Origin: Gelatoporia subvermispora B
Taxonomy: Eukaryota; Basidiomycota; Agaricomycetes; Polyporales; Gelatoporiaceae
Reading direction: 5' to 3'
Assembly (NCBI GenBank): GCA_000320605.2
Contig: KB445796.1
Location: 1,848,955-1,912,954 of the forward strand
Length of the DNA stretch: 64,000 nt
Part shown: positions 1 to 12,647 of the stretch, in pieces
How positions within the stretch are numbered: the first letter of the stretch is position 1
How the letters are laid out: every line of letters begins with the position of its first letter
Notes under the pieces: generated by a model
Database searches by the model: none
What the model was told of the DNA's origin: nothing
The model's input: only the letters and a program-made list of their open reading frames with translations
Position numbers and translations under genes: made by a program

Positions 1-3000
1 AGCGCCGTCAGTACGTGCTGGACGCTGAGGTATGAGACCATATGTACCAATTGCAGATGTCGCTGATCTTGATTGGGTCACTTATTCTCTCTGGACAGTC
101 TCGAAGCACATACCTTCATCAAGTATCAGTATCTTGCTCTCTCGTACCAACGCTCTCGCTAGCGCGATGATCTGACGCTGGCCAACCGATAAGTTTGAAC
201 CACCGCTTGAGGTTTGACTGTCGAGCGAGAGACTTCCAGTGCCGGGCTCGCTCTGCAGGGAGAACAGACCGGCGCTGCGTAGCGCATCATTCAAGACTGC
301 ATCATCGTATTGCTCGAATGGATCCAGGTTCCGCCTCAAGCTGCCGCTGAGTAGTTCGGGCTACGCGTCGCCTCTTTGGTGATCTCAGCTGAATTGGAGG
401 ACTATCGGAACGCACCACTTGTGGTATAACCGTCACCTTAGATCGCAGTATATCTAGATTGATCGTATCCGTTTGGATTCCGTCATAGGAGACGTGTCCT
501 TCGGTAACGATGCAGCGCAAAAGCGCGAGCACCAGCGAACTCTACTCATCTCTCTTAGAATACGTTCCCGCAGCAGAGTAAATGAATCTCGCCTTTCCAC
601 TGCCTGTCCGCCCCACTAGTAGCACTTGAATATCAAGGTTCGGAATGCAAGCCCAGAGCGCACATCACTCACCTATGCCCACGTGTTCACCCGACTTGAC
701 TTCGAAAGAGATATCTCGAAGGACAAGAGGTCCATCCTTACAACGCAACTTAAGCGTACGCCATACATCAAGTAAAAGTAGAGGCGCACGGAGGAATATC
801 TCGCAGACAACTGCTCTACTCTGAGTGCACCACTCGATGGCCAATATGCAGGGGGGTTTCCAGTTTTTGACGGCTCAGGCTCGTGCTCGATCGTCAAATA
901 CTGTTGAATTCGCTCGAGGCTACCGACCATTTGTGAGATGGCGAATGTTGAAACGTCATGACCAGCGTACCTATTGCCTTCAGCGTACTACGCTTCAGTA
1001 TATGTGACCATGTAGAGGCGGGTAACACTGACCATTTAGCTCGAAAACGTTAAAGATTCTGATCCACCACAGAATCATTCTGCTGAATTCCACTGGTAGA
1101 CATCGCCATGAATACTACTTTCCTCGTTGAACATCACATATCATGCATACCAGCCATCGCGAGTGAAAAACCCGTGTTAGATGCCCCCAACTGCCGGCCG
1201 TATACCATATATGCAGCAAGGCTGGCTGCGAAAAGACCCCCAAGAGCATCGAGACGAACAGAAACCCATCTAATGCCGATCAGTATAGTTGTAGAGATAT
1301 AATTGTCAATGAACTGACCTCGCAAGTTCGTAGTACGACAGCGACGCGCGAACATAACGATCTATGCAGCGAAAGAGTTCTTGTCTGAAAGCATTCTCCG
1401 CGGCATAGGCACGAATAGAAGCTGAGTATAACTATCAGGAAAGCGTAAAATATCACGAGACATGCACCCACTCAGGCCACTAATGGTAGTCGCAAAATGT
1501 CCTAGTACAGGCGCATTGGCATTACTCATCTCTCGCTTGACACAAAGCTGCGCTTTCATATATAGCTGGCCGCACCATCCGCCCAACCAGGTGAGGACAG
1601 CGCCGGGTGTTGCGAACAGAGGTGAAAAAATCAGGATAGCCCCGAATCTGATGCTCATCATCGTGGTTTCTTCAATCAGGTACCACAAATAGAACACCAG
1701 CTGCCCGTCGACTAGTATCCAGTTTAAATTACCGAACTGCGGTAGAGATGAAGTTCATGTCACCTTTATCAATATCTTCAGTGCAACGAGCAAGAATGCG
1801 CGATGTCGGTGTTCTATCAAGCCACCTGTGACCGACAGTCAGGAGGTTTGTTGAATGTCAGCGTTCCGTGTCAACACACCTGAAAGTTGTTTTTAGTATT
1901 GAACTTATCAAATTTTCGTGGATCTTGTGGGAGGCTCTGAGGCTTCCATAAACATATGTCAAGAATCCCGAACCGTAGAATGCAACTAGTAAAATCAGTA
2001 ATGCAGAATATGTTCCTAGGTAGCTGGGCAGCAGACGTAGGTGAGCGATGAAGAAGTGTCCTAAAGTCGACGACGTATTGACATACAATGGGATATTGAC
2101 TTCACCCCGTCCTCTTTCTTCGTATTGACGTGCCCAGTATCCCAAAAACCATGATTGTGTCGTTATGGTGAGATCGCCCAGGAAGAATGCACCGAAGCAG
2201 ACCACCCAAAACAAATATGGCTTGGTGCCGCCGAATGCCGAAAGATACAGCTTCACTGTGGAACGCTCAGTCATAATGCGAAGAGAGACCCTAATGAACT
2301 TACTAGCCGACCGTCGACAATCAACTTGCTAGTCCTCCCTTCGGCACCAGGCTCATCTGGGTCGCAGTGAACAACATGAGGTTCAGTGTGTCCTATGTCT
2401 TGCGCGGGCTGAGAAGGGTCTGCATCTTCGGTAACAGCTTCATCCATTGGACCGAAGCTCTCGATACGGCCGTTGGGGCCCATTTTGATCACGAATTGTG
2501 CCATTCGTATTGCCAAAGCCACATTGTGGGTCTACTGCACCATGAAAAAATTACACGGCACTCGACTGTGCACGGACTCACAACTAATATCACTGTCCGG
2601 CCCTGTACCAAGGTTCCACTGAAGCACTTCTCCGCTATCCATCTTGCGGTATGAACATCTAGCGCCGCGAAGACCTACTGGGAATTGAGCAAAGTTTGCT
2701 CATAGAATATGGCCCAGACTTACATCGTCCAAAAGTAGAGTTTCTGCAGAAGAGTACAGTGCACGTGCCAGCGTAATCCGCGCCTGAGTCGCTCTGAGGA
2801 TATAGCACAAACACTTGAAGACATAAATATCACAAACCTTCTGTCCCCCGCTGCCGCCACTACATGTGAGAACGGTCTCCCTAATCGACCAGTGAATCTT
2901 ACCTCAGAGTTATGCCTCTTTCGCCCACCTCTGTCGAATCGCCAGCCTCAAAGAGGTTCAAGTCGCGGTCCAGAGCACATCCGTGGATAACTGTAAAGTC

Positions 3001-6000
3001 GTGAGCTCAGTCGTGATATCTTCAGGTAAGATGACTGGCCTTCACGGTAGCGGCTCTCATCGTAAGGACTATTGAAGAGAATGTTTTCCTTCGGACGCAA
3101 TATCTATTGAAGAATTCCGCGAATGGACGAGAGTTTTTCGGCTCACTCTGATAGTTGTACTTTGTATCCAGCTTTCCTGAGCTGCATATGCGATGCCCCG
3201 AGCACGAGGTAGGTTAACAAAAGAATCGGGACTCAGTGCGGTGTAATGCATCTCCCCTGGCATGAAATGAGTACGGTACACGGTTGGTTCTCGCGTGGTT
3301 CACCTAACAAAGCCATGAGAAGAGAAGTTTTGCCAGAGGCCGTGGGTCCGAGGATGACATTGATCTGTCCTTGCTTGAGAACTAGTTCATTCTCGATGTA
3401 GAGAGTGAACCCAAGTCCAGCGCTCGTCGACTCTTCATCGCGCCCGCTCCAAGTGAAAGCAGCTTTTCTGATACCGATCATATTAGGGGCGATCCCGCAA
3501 GCTGTAAGGGTGGAGTCTGATTTATGAGCCGCGAATCTATCGAGGAGCTCCAACTATACAATCAAGATCAGACTGCATTCTAAACACGATTTTGACAAGG
3601 ACTGAGTCAAGCACTTACCGTGTGTAAGAATTCGCATATTCTGTCAAGGGAGATTTTCCCTGAAATGTCGCGACATGAGAGTCAGGGAGGGATGTTCGAT
3701 GCTCAGCGCTGAAGCTGACCTTGGACCATCTGATTGAGAAGTGTCGCGATACTATAAAGCTGTGAACGCAGTATGTCGAAAACTGAGCAAGTGTCAACAT
3801 GGATCATCCTAGAAATTTTTCGATCTCCGAAATACGTACTAGCAATGGATGAAAACACAGCAGAAGCTGAGAAAACGGTCAATGTCAGATTGTAGATGTC
3901 CACACTAAGTGCACCGACCTGTGAGGTTCTGTTTCATGATGACCGTCTACCCCCTATAATCAATACTTATGGCTATGTCATGCATGTATTTCGAGCTCAC
4001 GTAGGTAGCAAATGTGGTGAGCATAGTCAGCAATGGTATGATCCAGCTAAAGCAGTATCAGCAAAACGTAGACTTCTACAAATGAGCACCTACTTGACAA
4101 GATGCGAAATGAGGTAGATAAATTTGTATCGTTTGATGTATTCCAGTTCCTCGGTTCTTTTGTGCGAGACATTATCTGCCGCGAGGGACTCCCATCCAAA
4201 TAGCTTGATCATTCGGAGAATTTGCATAGCTGTACCATATGAGTCAGGAACACAGTGGGAGAAAACGATGACGTACTCTCAGTGATTGTCTGCACGCGAG
4301 CATCCGTCTGTTCTAGCGTGAGTATGTGCAACAAGATTGTGGCGTAAGATCCTACGAGCCTTTTTCATCTTCTCCCTTCGAACACCTGCAGAAACGCTGG
4401 TAATATACCCAGGTACTGGGTATAGGATGATCATGGCGGCGAGACCAACATATGCACTGCACAGTGACATCAATGCTCACGGTCTTCAGTGAGCGCGCGG
4501 TAGCTCATACCTCCAGCCAAGAATCGAATGTAGAAGCCAAATAGCCAATGTAGTTTGAAGTGGGACCACGAGCACTGCGGGTCCTCGTACCGTGAGAGGT
4601 CGTATATTGCACGCAATGACTCACGAAGGGATAAGAAGTCTCCTGCTGTCGAGACGACTAATACATCCACAGTAATGAGATTGTTGAGTCTACCAATGAC
4701 ATTCCTTTTCATCGTCCTTTCTACGGATGCAGGTGCGGGAATAGCTCCCGGCGGCTTTGGTGAGCGTTTGTCCTTCCCTTTTGCGCAATCCGCGCCGTTT
4801 GTATCCGAAGTGTTTGCATTGCCGTCTGCATGATCAACGGGGACTTGACTCCCATTTGATATATCAGAGGCTGAGAAGTCACTTGGTGGAGCGACAACAT
4901 TGGATCCAACGGCAGATCTGGCAATTGGCACTTCATCCTCGGCCACGACGCGCATGCGAAGTGCATGCTCGAACAGGAGCGTTGTTAAGATTGCCCGGAC
5001 ACGAATGCCAACCCGCATCTGTTACAGAACTGGTCAGCGCCCCATACTTACACAGAGCCGTAGGTAGACTGTACCATCGACGACAGGTAGAGCTGAGTGG
5101 TAATTGCGCCTATGGTAGGACCGAGGAACAACCAAGCGACCCAGACGCCCGGCCTGACAAAGGTATCTTTACCGTCGGTTTCGAGATACCTGTGTGTCGC
5201 TCAATAGGACGTCCGTAAATTGACTTAAGCACTTACGTGAGAAGCTGGTTGATTCCGACGGGACTGGAAAATCCGCTGAGTATCTGTCCTCGAGGTCATA
5301 AAAGGGGTGATGTATATCATCTGCACAAGGCGTACTTTGAAGACGAGCAACACGGCCAACGTTGCGTATTCCTTGCCTAGTTCCACATCAGAACATGTAG
5401 TGCGCGTAGCTGTGATAACTTACCGAACATGCTCAAGAGAGCCCAATAAAGGCGCGTCCCCTTGGTCAATTTCGTAGCATCCAGGTGCTACATGATCGAC
5501 CACCGTGAGAATAAGCCATGAGAGGGCTGTGATAAATCATAGAGATCACGCACGCGCAGGCTGCTCTTGGCCAAAACCTCAGACTGATCACGATCGGCTA
5601 TCGGTGGTAGCTCTTCCAATGGTAGGTGGGTTCGATCTTGTGCCTTGGCAATCGTTGCATCTACGTAGGAGAACAGCGCTCTCGATAGTAACGAAGCAGT
5701 CTGCTCTGGATTCGAGTCCATCGGTGACTGGGTCATATCTCGTCGGACATACATCGTTGATGAGACTCGATAAAGCTGACCTTCGGATTGACAGGAATAT
5801 AAGTTCTGGGTGAAACGAGAGGCACGAATACGGCCGCTACGGACAAGATCGCAAATTTCACCCAAAGTAGTCGGCCTTCCGTAGCATCTGCTGGTTTCAG
5901 TGTATAAGTGGCCAGAGGCCACACGTCGCGGTATACATATATTATCCAGATCACAAACAGGACTGTCGCAAAGTGCTTCGAAGCGATTTTGCTCGAATGC

Positions 6001-6569
6001 AAATCGTCGCTCAAGGAACATAGTCCCAAAATCAGTGCATATACCTGTCCGGTGCTCAGTGTCCACGATCACCAGTATAACGCTCAGGCCTAAAATAAAA
6101 GACTTACGAATGTTCCGCATTGAGCACAGAGTAGGATAAAGCGGGTTTTGTCGTCCTCCATAGACATGGTAAAATAGATAGCCAGTGTTAGCAACGCAAA
6201 ACAGCATATTACTCGCACAATGCGCAGAGTACGAAGAGACGTAAACCCGTGCAAACTCGTCACTGGGTCGCACTGAGCAGTATTATCTTCGCGATGGTCC
6301 TCATCGAAGTAGGGTTCCGAACTGCGGTCGGAGTTCGTCGTTGACGCACGCCATGCATATAGCGCTTTAAGCCAGCTCGATCGAAGAATGAGCTGGAGGA
6401 CCAATACGATTCCCGACGCAACAGCCGCATACGCTGGGACCGCGAGAGAGTCTTGCCACGGGATGCTATCCCTTGGTCAATTCAAATAGTGAACTGTTGA
6501 CCGAGCCATCACTCACAAGCCTCCTCCTGTTACAGCGTCAACTCCCACAGGCGGGACACCAATGCTCAT
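1..6569 (-). CDS. ABCC/MRP-type full ABC transporter (3' end cut off by window edge)
   Basis: Membrane ATP-driven exporter of the multidrug-resistance-associated family. The start is taken at ATG 6569 (MSIGVPPVG...), followed by a 45-nt intron. N-terminal helices (about 5.7-6.5 kb) and the first transmembrane domain (about 3.6-5.5 kb) lead to NBD1: Walker A GPTASGKTS near 3.33 kb, an AYAAQESWIQ Q-loop, an LSGGQKAR signature near 2.87 kb, and a Walker B ending LLLDD with Asp in place of the catalytic Glu, as is common in ABCC NBD1. The second transmembrane domain (about 1.0-2.3 kb) precedes NBD2: GRTGSGKSSL near 0.53-0.62 kb, LSVGQRQIIALARAL near 0.16 kb, Walker B LILDE and then an ATSAI D-loop after a 51-nt intron. 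There are roughly twenty or more short exons. One NBD2 intron appears to use a GC donor. The final residues lie outside the window, and splicing in the last 60 bases is unclear. Subfamily within ABCC and substrate are not readable from the sequence. Confidence 0.9.
542..592 (-). other. Putative GC-AG intron inside NBD2 Walker A of the ABC gene
   Basis: Reading the minus strand, the exon ends ...GSGK at 593 and the next exon resumes SSLVLALLRC at 541. The 51 nt between begin GCGAGA and end GTAG, with a possible branch point (TCTAAG). Reading straight through would hit a stop, so removal is required for an intact P-loop. The donor is therefore GC rather than GT. Confidence 0.6.
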
Positions 6570-6858
6570 GGTGCCTTGAAAGGAGGAACCGCTGTACCAA
6601 GGCAAGCCAGGTCTCCAGGTCGTAAGTTGCGCCAGCATCTTGAAGGTCATTTATTACAAGTCCTGCCTTGCTACTGTAAGGGAGTCATTGCTCGGCGCTA
6701 CATTGCTCGGCAAAGAGACCCGCATGGCTCGGAGAGTCCATCGAAGGCGTTAGCGCGGCACGTATTATTACGACGACACAGAAGGCCCAGGGCGGTTTGT
6801 GTGAGTGCCGGGGTCGGTCCAGGGTGCGAGAACGAGCGTGACGCCGCATAGTGGTGCC

Positions 6859-9140
6859 ATGGAGATAACGGGGAGGGCTCAGGCGAACAGCACGACGGCG
6901 CCCTCAGTGCAGACGACCGAGACGGGCGCGTTTTCGTCGAATTCTGTCAGTGACTCCTCGTGTGCATCTGCTCGACGCCGCCATCAATACGTTCCCGAGG
7001 TCATTTCGGCTAGTGATATAGCTCAGACATGGCAGGGCGGTCCGCCCACGTACGACGTTCATCGCATGAAAGTGGGGGATACGCGCAGCACCCGGAGAGA
7101 CGACGGTCCAACAGCCAGGGGGATGCGACGCCTCGACCGTCACCGAGCTTCCTCTCTGTAGGCAGCTCGAGCACGGCGACCTCGCCGAACACGAGCGCCA
7201 CCATCAGCTCCGGCGCTGGAGGGGCTGGGAGTGAACACCATTCGAGACGGCTCGGATTCCTCTCGGAGAAGTTGTTGCCCTCGAGCTCCGGCGGGCCATT
7301 GTCCCAACGGGCCTCACCTGTCCCACACCACCTCCTCTCCTCTTCTCGTTCCCAACCTCGGGCCGAGTCCTCGCTATATACGATGGCTCGCGAGGCCACG
7401 GCTTCTCCAACGCCGGGCATGAATGCCTCACCCAGCCAGCTCAAAGGACACCCATCTCCGTCCAAGGTATGCAGCCTACTTCCCCGGATGTTCCTATCAA
7501 CATACAGCTGCCCATCACCTGTCGCTTACTCGATCTCCAATGCGGTGTAGGCGTCCTCTATCCGAACCTACGATTCGAAGCTCGTTTCCCGAGAGATGCA
7601 TCGATTAGGCAATCTCGCACATCTCCAGGCTCTCTCGCCCTCGCTCTCGAATGCACCGTCATCTACTTCCGTCAATATGGTGGCGTCAAGCGCATCGTCC
7701 ACCCTGACCGCGTCCGGAGACTCACCGTGGAATGCCCTGAACGTACAAGTCCTGCCGCTCTTCAACGGCGAGCCCTTGCGCGTAGCAATGTGAGCATGAC
7801 GACCCATGGCACTCGTACTGAGCTAGACCACGGCTTAGCGAAGACCTCAATCATCTTGTCAAGCGCCACATTCAGAGTGTCGTATCGCTCTCGCCGTCGA
7901 AGGCTCTGGCCACGCTGGAACATGACGCGTCAGAGCTCATCGCATCGGGTATGGTCACGCTGAATGCGAAGCTCGCTGGCGTGGAGGATGAGAAACTGGT
8001 TAGCCGGGTAGTGGAGATATGGGGCTTCTTCTGGGACCAGGTGCTGCCTTACGTCGAAGGGGTACGTTCATGGTGTCTATCTCACTATGCACTGCTTTCA
8101 TACCTCTGTACCAGGCTCTACTGCCGCTACAGACTGATCCACTGCTCTCTTCACTGTATCGTGTGCCAAAGACCCACAAGGCCAACACGCCCGCATCATC
8201 TGGCGGGAAGGGCTCGATGTCCTCCTTGATGCTACAATCAACGCCTCAGATAGACGTCCGCACTGTCGCCCTGCACTCCTTCCGCGACAGCATCATCCTC
8301 CCAGCGTTCCCCCGTCTCTACGCACGGCTCATGATGCCCAAAGAAGAGATGCTCTCAGAAAGCCCCATCGTGCAGATGCCACGACTGCAGCAAATGTCAG
8401 TTCGCCACTATCCTGATTTAGCCACCATCTGACGGTTACCATCCGCAGGCTTCTGGTCCTTGTCTCCCAACGTCCCTCCCGCCCTGTGTCATTTTCCCTC
8501 ACCGCCTCCGCGCCTCAGCTGACCCCAGGTGAGACCGCGGTGACCCACCTCCTGCGTGCTGTGCGCGCGCCGCTATCGCATAACGCGCACCATAAGCACT
8601 TGTCAACGCGGACGGGCACGCCCTCCTTCCTCTCGGCCGGGCTCCCGCGCGATCGTCGTGGACGCATCGCACAGAAGCACGATCGACAGGGGAGCGGCGG
8701 CAAGCTTCGCATCATCCCAGGGGCAACGTCCGACGCAGAGCACAGCGCTCTCGATGACGAGGGCGGAGAGACGCCGCGGATGACGGCAGGAATGCCTGAT
8801 CCGCGCGAGCGGGAGAAAGACTTCTTGGAGGCGCTGCGGTGAGCACGGGCGTGTTGTTACGTGGGGCTTAGCTGACATCGGGCTTGCTGCATTAGGAGTC
8901 CAGACATTGTGGATGCGCACGCAGGGATGGGTGGCTGGGGGCTTGGTGTAAGTGGAGAGGAGAAGGTAGAGGAAGACGACGACGACGAGAACCTTGACTG
9001 GGATCAAGCACAGGTGAGTTCCACATCTCGTCCAGCTGGATGGGATTGAAAGAAATATTCGTCAGGCTGTGGTGGAGCGGATGGTCGGCATGAAACCTAA
9101 CGATGCATCCCTTGCTCAGGAGTCTAGGCGTCGGATTTGA
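6859..9140 (+). CDS. HbrB/Bit61/PRR5-type TORC2 subunit
   Basis: Predicted accessory subunit of TOR complex 2, which controls polarity, membrane stress and actin. The N-terminal third (about 6.86-7.47 kb) is Ser/Pro-rich and disordered. The HbrB domain then reads WNALNVQVLPLFNGEPLRVA near 7.73 kb, continues through EDLNHLVKRHIQ and LNAKLAGVEDEKL near 7.96 kb, VVEIWGFFWDQVLPYVEG near 8.02 kb, and, after a roughly 50-nt intron, ALLPLQTDPLLSSLYRVP and VRTVALHSFRDSIILPAFPR. The C-terminus is acidic and ends ...QESRRRI with TGA at 9138-9140. ATG 6859 opens a frame that must be joined by an intron (for example 6946-7088) to the main frame; ATG 7029 is a possible shorter start. Family assignment is firm, but exon 1 is not. 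The gene is divergent from the ABC gene, with about 290 bp between starts. Confidence 0.82.
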
Positions 9141-9607
9141 TCTCTTGCTTGTTCTCCTTCATGGTCATACCAGGTGATGTGTTGGATCCGTGTACTTATT
9201 TGCATCCTTTCGGTTGTTGCTTGCTTTCTGGTCTGTACTTGTTGTCAGCGCTTTCTTCATGCTGAATCTAGCACGTCCGACACGTAACCAACGAGGTCGG
9301 GAACACTTGAGCGATATGTCGATGAACTCGACAAATCGGGTGTCAAACGGCCATGATATCAATCCACGCACAGCGTGATCTCTTCTTTTTGCAGGCTGAG
9401 CGCTAAGGTCGGCTTCCCACGTAAACCACCGAGCAAGCCGCAAGGCTCAAGTGCAAGAATTCGCAACAGACGCAATGACAAGCGAGTTTTTTCTATGTAA
9501 TTCCTGTGAGGTCGTCGCGACGACCATTTGGTGGCTCATTGTACATTTGGTCCAATTACTCATACAGATTTGTAGACTACGTCTCTGTCAAACTCGGCGA
9601 AGAAAGT
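9141..9607. other. Intergenic, convergent 3' regions
   Basis: The space between the TORC2 subunit and Con-6 gene ends. Open frames here are short and overlap on both strands. Nothing recognisable. Confidence 0.6.
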
Positions 9608-10252
9608 TTACAAGGCGCCCACTTCCTCAAGGAAGTCCTTGGCGTGCTGCTTTGCCTCTTTCGAAACGCGAGGGTCTGGTATCGGAGTCAGCTAATGCAT
9701 CGCGCTCTCTGACGGAGAAACTCACTGTGTAGTGCTGCCTTATATCCGGCAATGATGCGCTTGTCATGCTCATCCTCTGGAATGGATGGATCTCTTTCGA
9801 TGCCGTAGCCGGCGGCCTCAAGTACTTCGCGTGCGTGCTGCTTGGCCTGCGACGACGTGCGAGTGTCTTTGGCTACGTCAGCAACTTGTTCGCAGCGCCA
9901 CTTCTCGCCTGGACTCACTGTTCAAGGTGGCTTTGTAGCCCCCCAAGACGCGGTTTTCGTGTGTTACGGTGGTGTCACTGGCGATGCCCATGTCGTCGAG
10001 CTTCTCATAGGCGCGCTCCTTGGCCTCCGCCGATACGTTCGGGTTGTGAATAGCGGCCTTGAGACCCGCGGCAACGCGGTCGGGGGATTTATTCTCTGTG
10101 CAACGTCGTCGAGTCAGATTGCGACTGCTAACTCGATGGTAGGCTGACTTCTCACCGTGGTGAGCCATGCTGATTAGACGAATTCGCTGGGATGTAGGGA
10201 GAATTGCACGAGTGCAGATAGGAGCAGAGATGAATGCGCTGCGGAATACCAT
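9608..10252 (-). CDS. Con-6 (conidiation-specific protein 6) repeat protein
   Basis: Small stress/development protein of the Con-6 family, whose biochemical role is unknown. Three Con-6 repeats are visible after splicing: RVAAGLKAAIHNPNVSAEAK, then RVLGGYKATLN joined by an intron to NTRTSSQAKQHAREVLEAAG, then RIIAGYKAALHN joined to PRVSKEAKQHAKDFLEEVGAL. The stop is TAA at 9608-9610. Each repeat is split by an intron at the same spot, after the Asn of the (T/A)xxN turn, as expected if exon and repeat duplicated together. Two starts are possible. ATG 10252 gives an Arg/Ser-rich extension resembling a mitochondrial presequence; ATG 10168 gives MAHHENKSPDR, closer to the usual family start. A TATA box lies at 10296-10304. 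Confidence 0.88.
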
Positions 10253-11379
10253 GACGGAGTTCTTATATTTTGCTCGGTTGAGACGGTGGAGGAGGTTTAT
10301 ATACGAGGTTTAGCGGTCCCTCAAAAGGAGAGGGTGCACCTGACCGTGACGTGTTTGTGGCGAGCGTTGGCTCTGCCCCGAGGCGCGGGAGGGAGAGGTA
10401 TGACGTCACGCTGTACGTTGGAGGCGCATCAGCGCTCATGTATATCATCCCAATATGGCAGACGCAGGCGGAAGTAATTCAAGCGCAAATGGCCTCCATC
10501 AGCAACTTTGTGAGGGCGATCATGTCCTTCAGATATCTTTCACGTTATAAACATACGAGTCGCCTTCTACACAGCCCCCGAAACCAGTCATTCAGTTGCC
10601 TGACGCCATTAATGTCTCGACATGGGTGGGTCCTTGTGGCGCTGTACGGAGTCGTCGTACAAGTGGTGCCCTCGTGCACGGGAAACACCAAAGTACTTTG
10701 TAGCGCAAGCTAAACATCTTTTAATTCGCCTGATGTGTGTCGGGAACCCGAGGAACTACACAGCTACCCTCTTCATTGTATTGCGCGCTCCAAATTCGAG
10801 GTGCGTTATTTACAAACATGGATTCCCACGGCAGCCGGCGTTCGACAGCCCGCACGGTATTGCTATGACATACCATACTTCAAGTGGGCAGTCTAACTTC
10901 ATATGTATACTGTCGGGCCTTGAAAGCGTCACAACAGAACTTCAGAGACATCGTCGGATTGCATGGCGGTAGGTCCTCACTCTGAAGACAAAATGAGACT
11001 GTCAATTTGCAAAATGAAAAATCCCTAAACATCCACGCGAGTAATACGAGCACATAATCCCAGTACTTTGTGAAGACCTGCGGAGACGGCTCCCATTCTC
11101 CCGCATATCACTCGGCGACGAAGTTTCTCTGCAGACTACCAGACCACACAGGAGCTGTAGTGGACATCTCCCGTCCTAAGCAGTAGCACGCAGGCTGCAC
11201 TATGCAGTCCTCGCATCTCGAAATAAAGTAGTCTTGATTCGCCACACGGGTACACGACTTCTATGACAAAAGCGTGGCTACAGCCATCATGAAGCCGGAC
11301 CTGCACTAACATGGAGCGAATACCGTAATGTCCAAGTCGCATAACGTTAGAATCGCGGGGGTATAGATGAAAAATCAGT
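10253..11379. other. Intergenic, 1.1 kb
   Basis: It lies upstream of Con-6 and downstream of the RTA1-like gene. Apart from the Con-6 TATA box no domain, repeat or RNA gene was recognised. Open frames up to 120 codons have no family-like features. Confidence 0.55.
10296..10304 (-). promoter_or_regulatory. TATA box of the Con-6 gene
   Basis: The minus strand reads TATATAAAC about 45-50 nt upstream of ATG 10252. With initiation about 30 nt downstream, the 5' leader before ATG 10252 would be very short, which leaves room for use of the internal ATG 10168. Confidence 0.5.
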
Positions 11380-12647
11380 TCAGACAGAACGCGGTTGAGG
11401 AGCCATCCTGTAGCCCTCGACGAGCATCTTGCGCGACATGGGATTATCGATGTGGGTGATGAAGCGTCCAGGCCAGAAAGGAACATACATCGCGATGGCG
11501 ATGCAGAGAGGCAGTGTGTCCAGGGCGTAGAAGTAGGATTCCGTAGTCGTCAGATGTCCAGTGAAGCCTTGAGACAGCTCAATGACACGGTACATGCACC
11601 GCACCTTTGCGAAGAAAAATCTGAGAAAATAGCTTCATCTCGTCGAATTCAAGACGACTTACAAAGACGCCAATGGAACTGATCAATATAGCATATGCAA
11701 GGCAACGCCAGTCTTTGTACCATGGCTTGTTTTGATCGTCATGCCAGAGCAGTGGTTCTGACTTCCGAACGAGGAGCAGGAAGCGCACGTACATGGCCAC
11801 GAAAACCGAGAATGAGATGAGTTGCAGAATTAGTCCAGCTAAGAAAATCTTTAAAAAAAATTTCGTCAGGACAAGAGCGAAATCAGGCAACGGTAGTGCG
11901 TACATCTTGTCCAAGCTTCAACAACGACTGCGATTGCGACGTGGTAAATCCGGATCCTCCACCCTGTTTGGGTAGTTTTGGAGCTTAGAGAAGCAATTGC
12001 TTCGGACAAAGAATCTTACTGACCTGAACTGAGAATGTGATCACGTCAGAAATAACAAACGTGCGGGCGATCTTCCTGGGAGAAATTGGAAGATATTGGT
12101 CGCCATCCAGATAGCTTGCCAAGCGACCGAAAATCATGTACTCAGTCGCAATGAAGGCGCACGGCTGCTTGTCGCATTACTATTCGATTCCCGCTCGGAT
12201 GTGACGAACGTACCGACAGAACGATGAATAGTTGTTCAACAATATAAGTTCCAATGCTGTCTGGGTTTGAGTGCAGGACAAATCGAACGACAAAGCCGAG
12301 CGCGTAGGCTAGTAGGAATGGTGTTAGAAAGCTTTCGCACTGTGAGTGATGCTGGTGCTTACTCCAGATACCAATGAGCATGGGGAGCATACATTTTCCC
12401 TTGTATCTCCAGAAGAGGTATCCTTGAGAGACTCCAACGAGAAGGACGACAACTTTGAGGTAGGGTCAGGTATTATCCTCGTGTGGAAAAATTTCTACTT
12501 ACTGAGTGCTATCACCGTAAGGGTATTTGACGGAATGTATCTGAGCGGGTTCCTCACATCGTCCTTTGGGTCTACACCTGAATCTGCCGCTGTCGGTGAG
12601 ACAGCCCAGAGGAGGGTAAAGCACAGCATCGAGAGTCCCCTCAGCAT
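11380..12647 (-). CDS. RTA1-like seven-helix membrane protein (lipid-translocating exporter family)
   Basis: Fungal RTA1 family member; relatives affect sensitivity to sterol-targeting compounds and sphingoid-base transport. ATG 12647 gives MLRGLSMLCFTLLWAVSPT, a likely signal peptide. Helices follow through IALIVVLLVGVSQGYLFW, FLLAYALGFVVRFVL, then PCAFIATEYMIFGRLASYLDG (the most typical family stretch), ILQLISFSVFVAMYVRFLL, and WYKDWRCLAYAILISSIGVF. The block YRVIELSQGFTGHL, YFYALDTLPL and YVPFWPGRF closes the domain. A short tail ends RMAPQPRSV with TGA at 11380-11382. At least five small introns. All helices read intact. Confidence 0.9.

Noticed and set aside
1..60. Apparent early stop after the ABC transporter NBD2 Walker B
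   Set aside because: Choosing an earlier acceptor (AAGATCAG) yields the conserved ATSAI D-loop. The stop arises only with the later acceptor, and the window ends before the rest can be judged.
2834..2890. Duplicated glycines (LSGGSGGQK) in the NBD1 signature of the ABC gene
   Set aside because: Shifting the acceptor by nine bases gives a normal LSGGQKAR.
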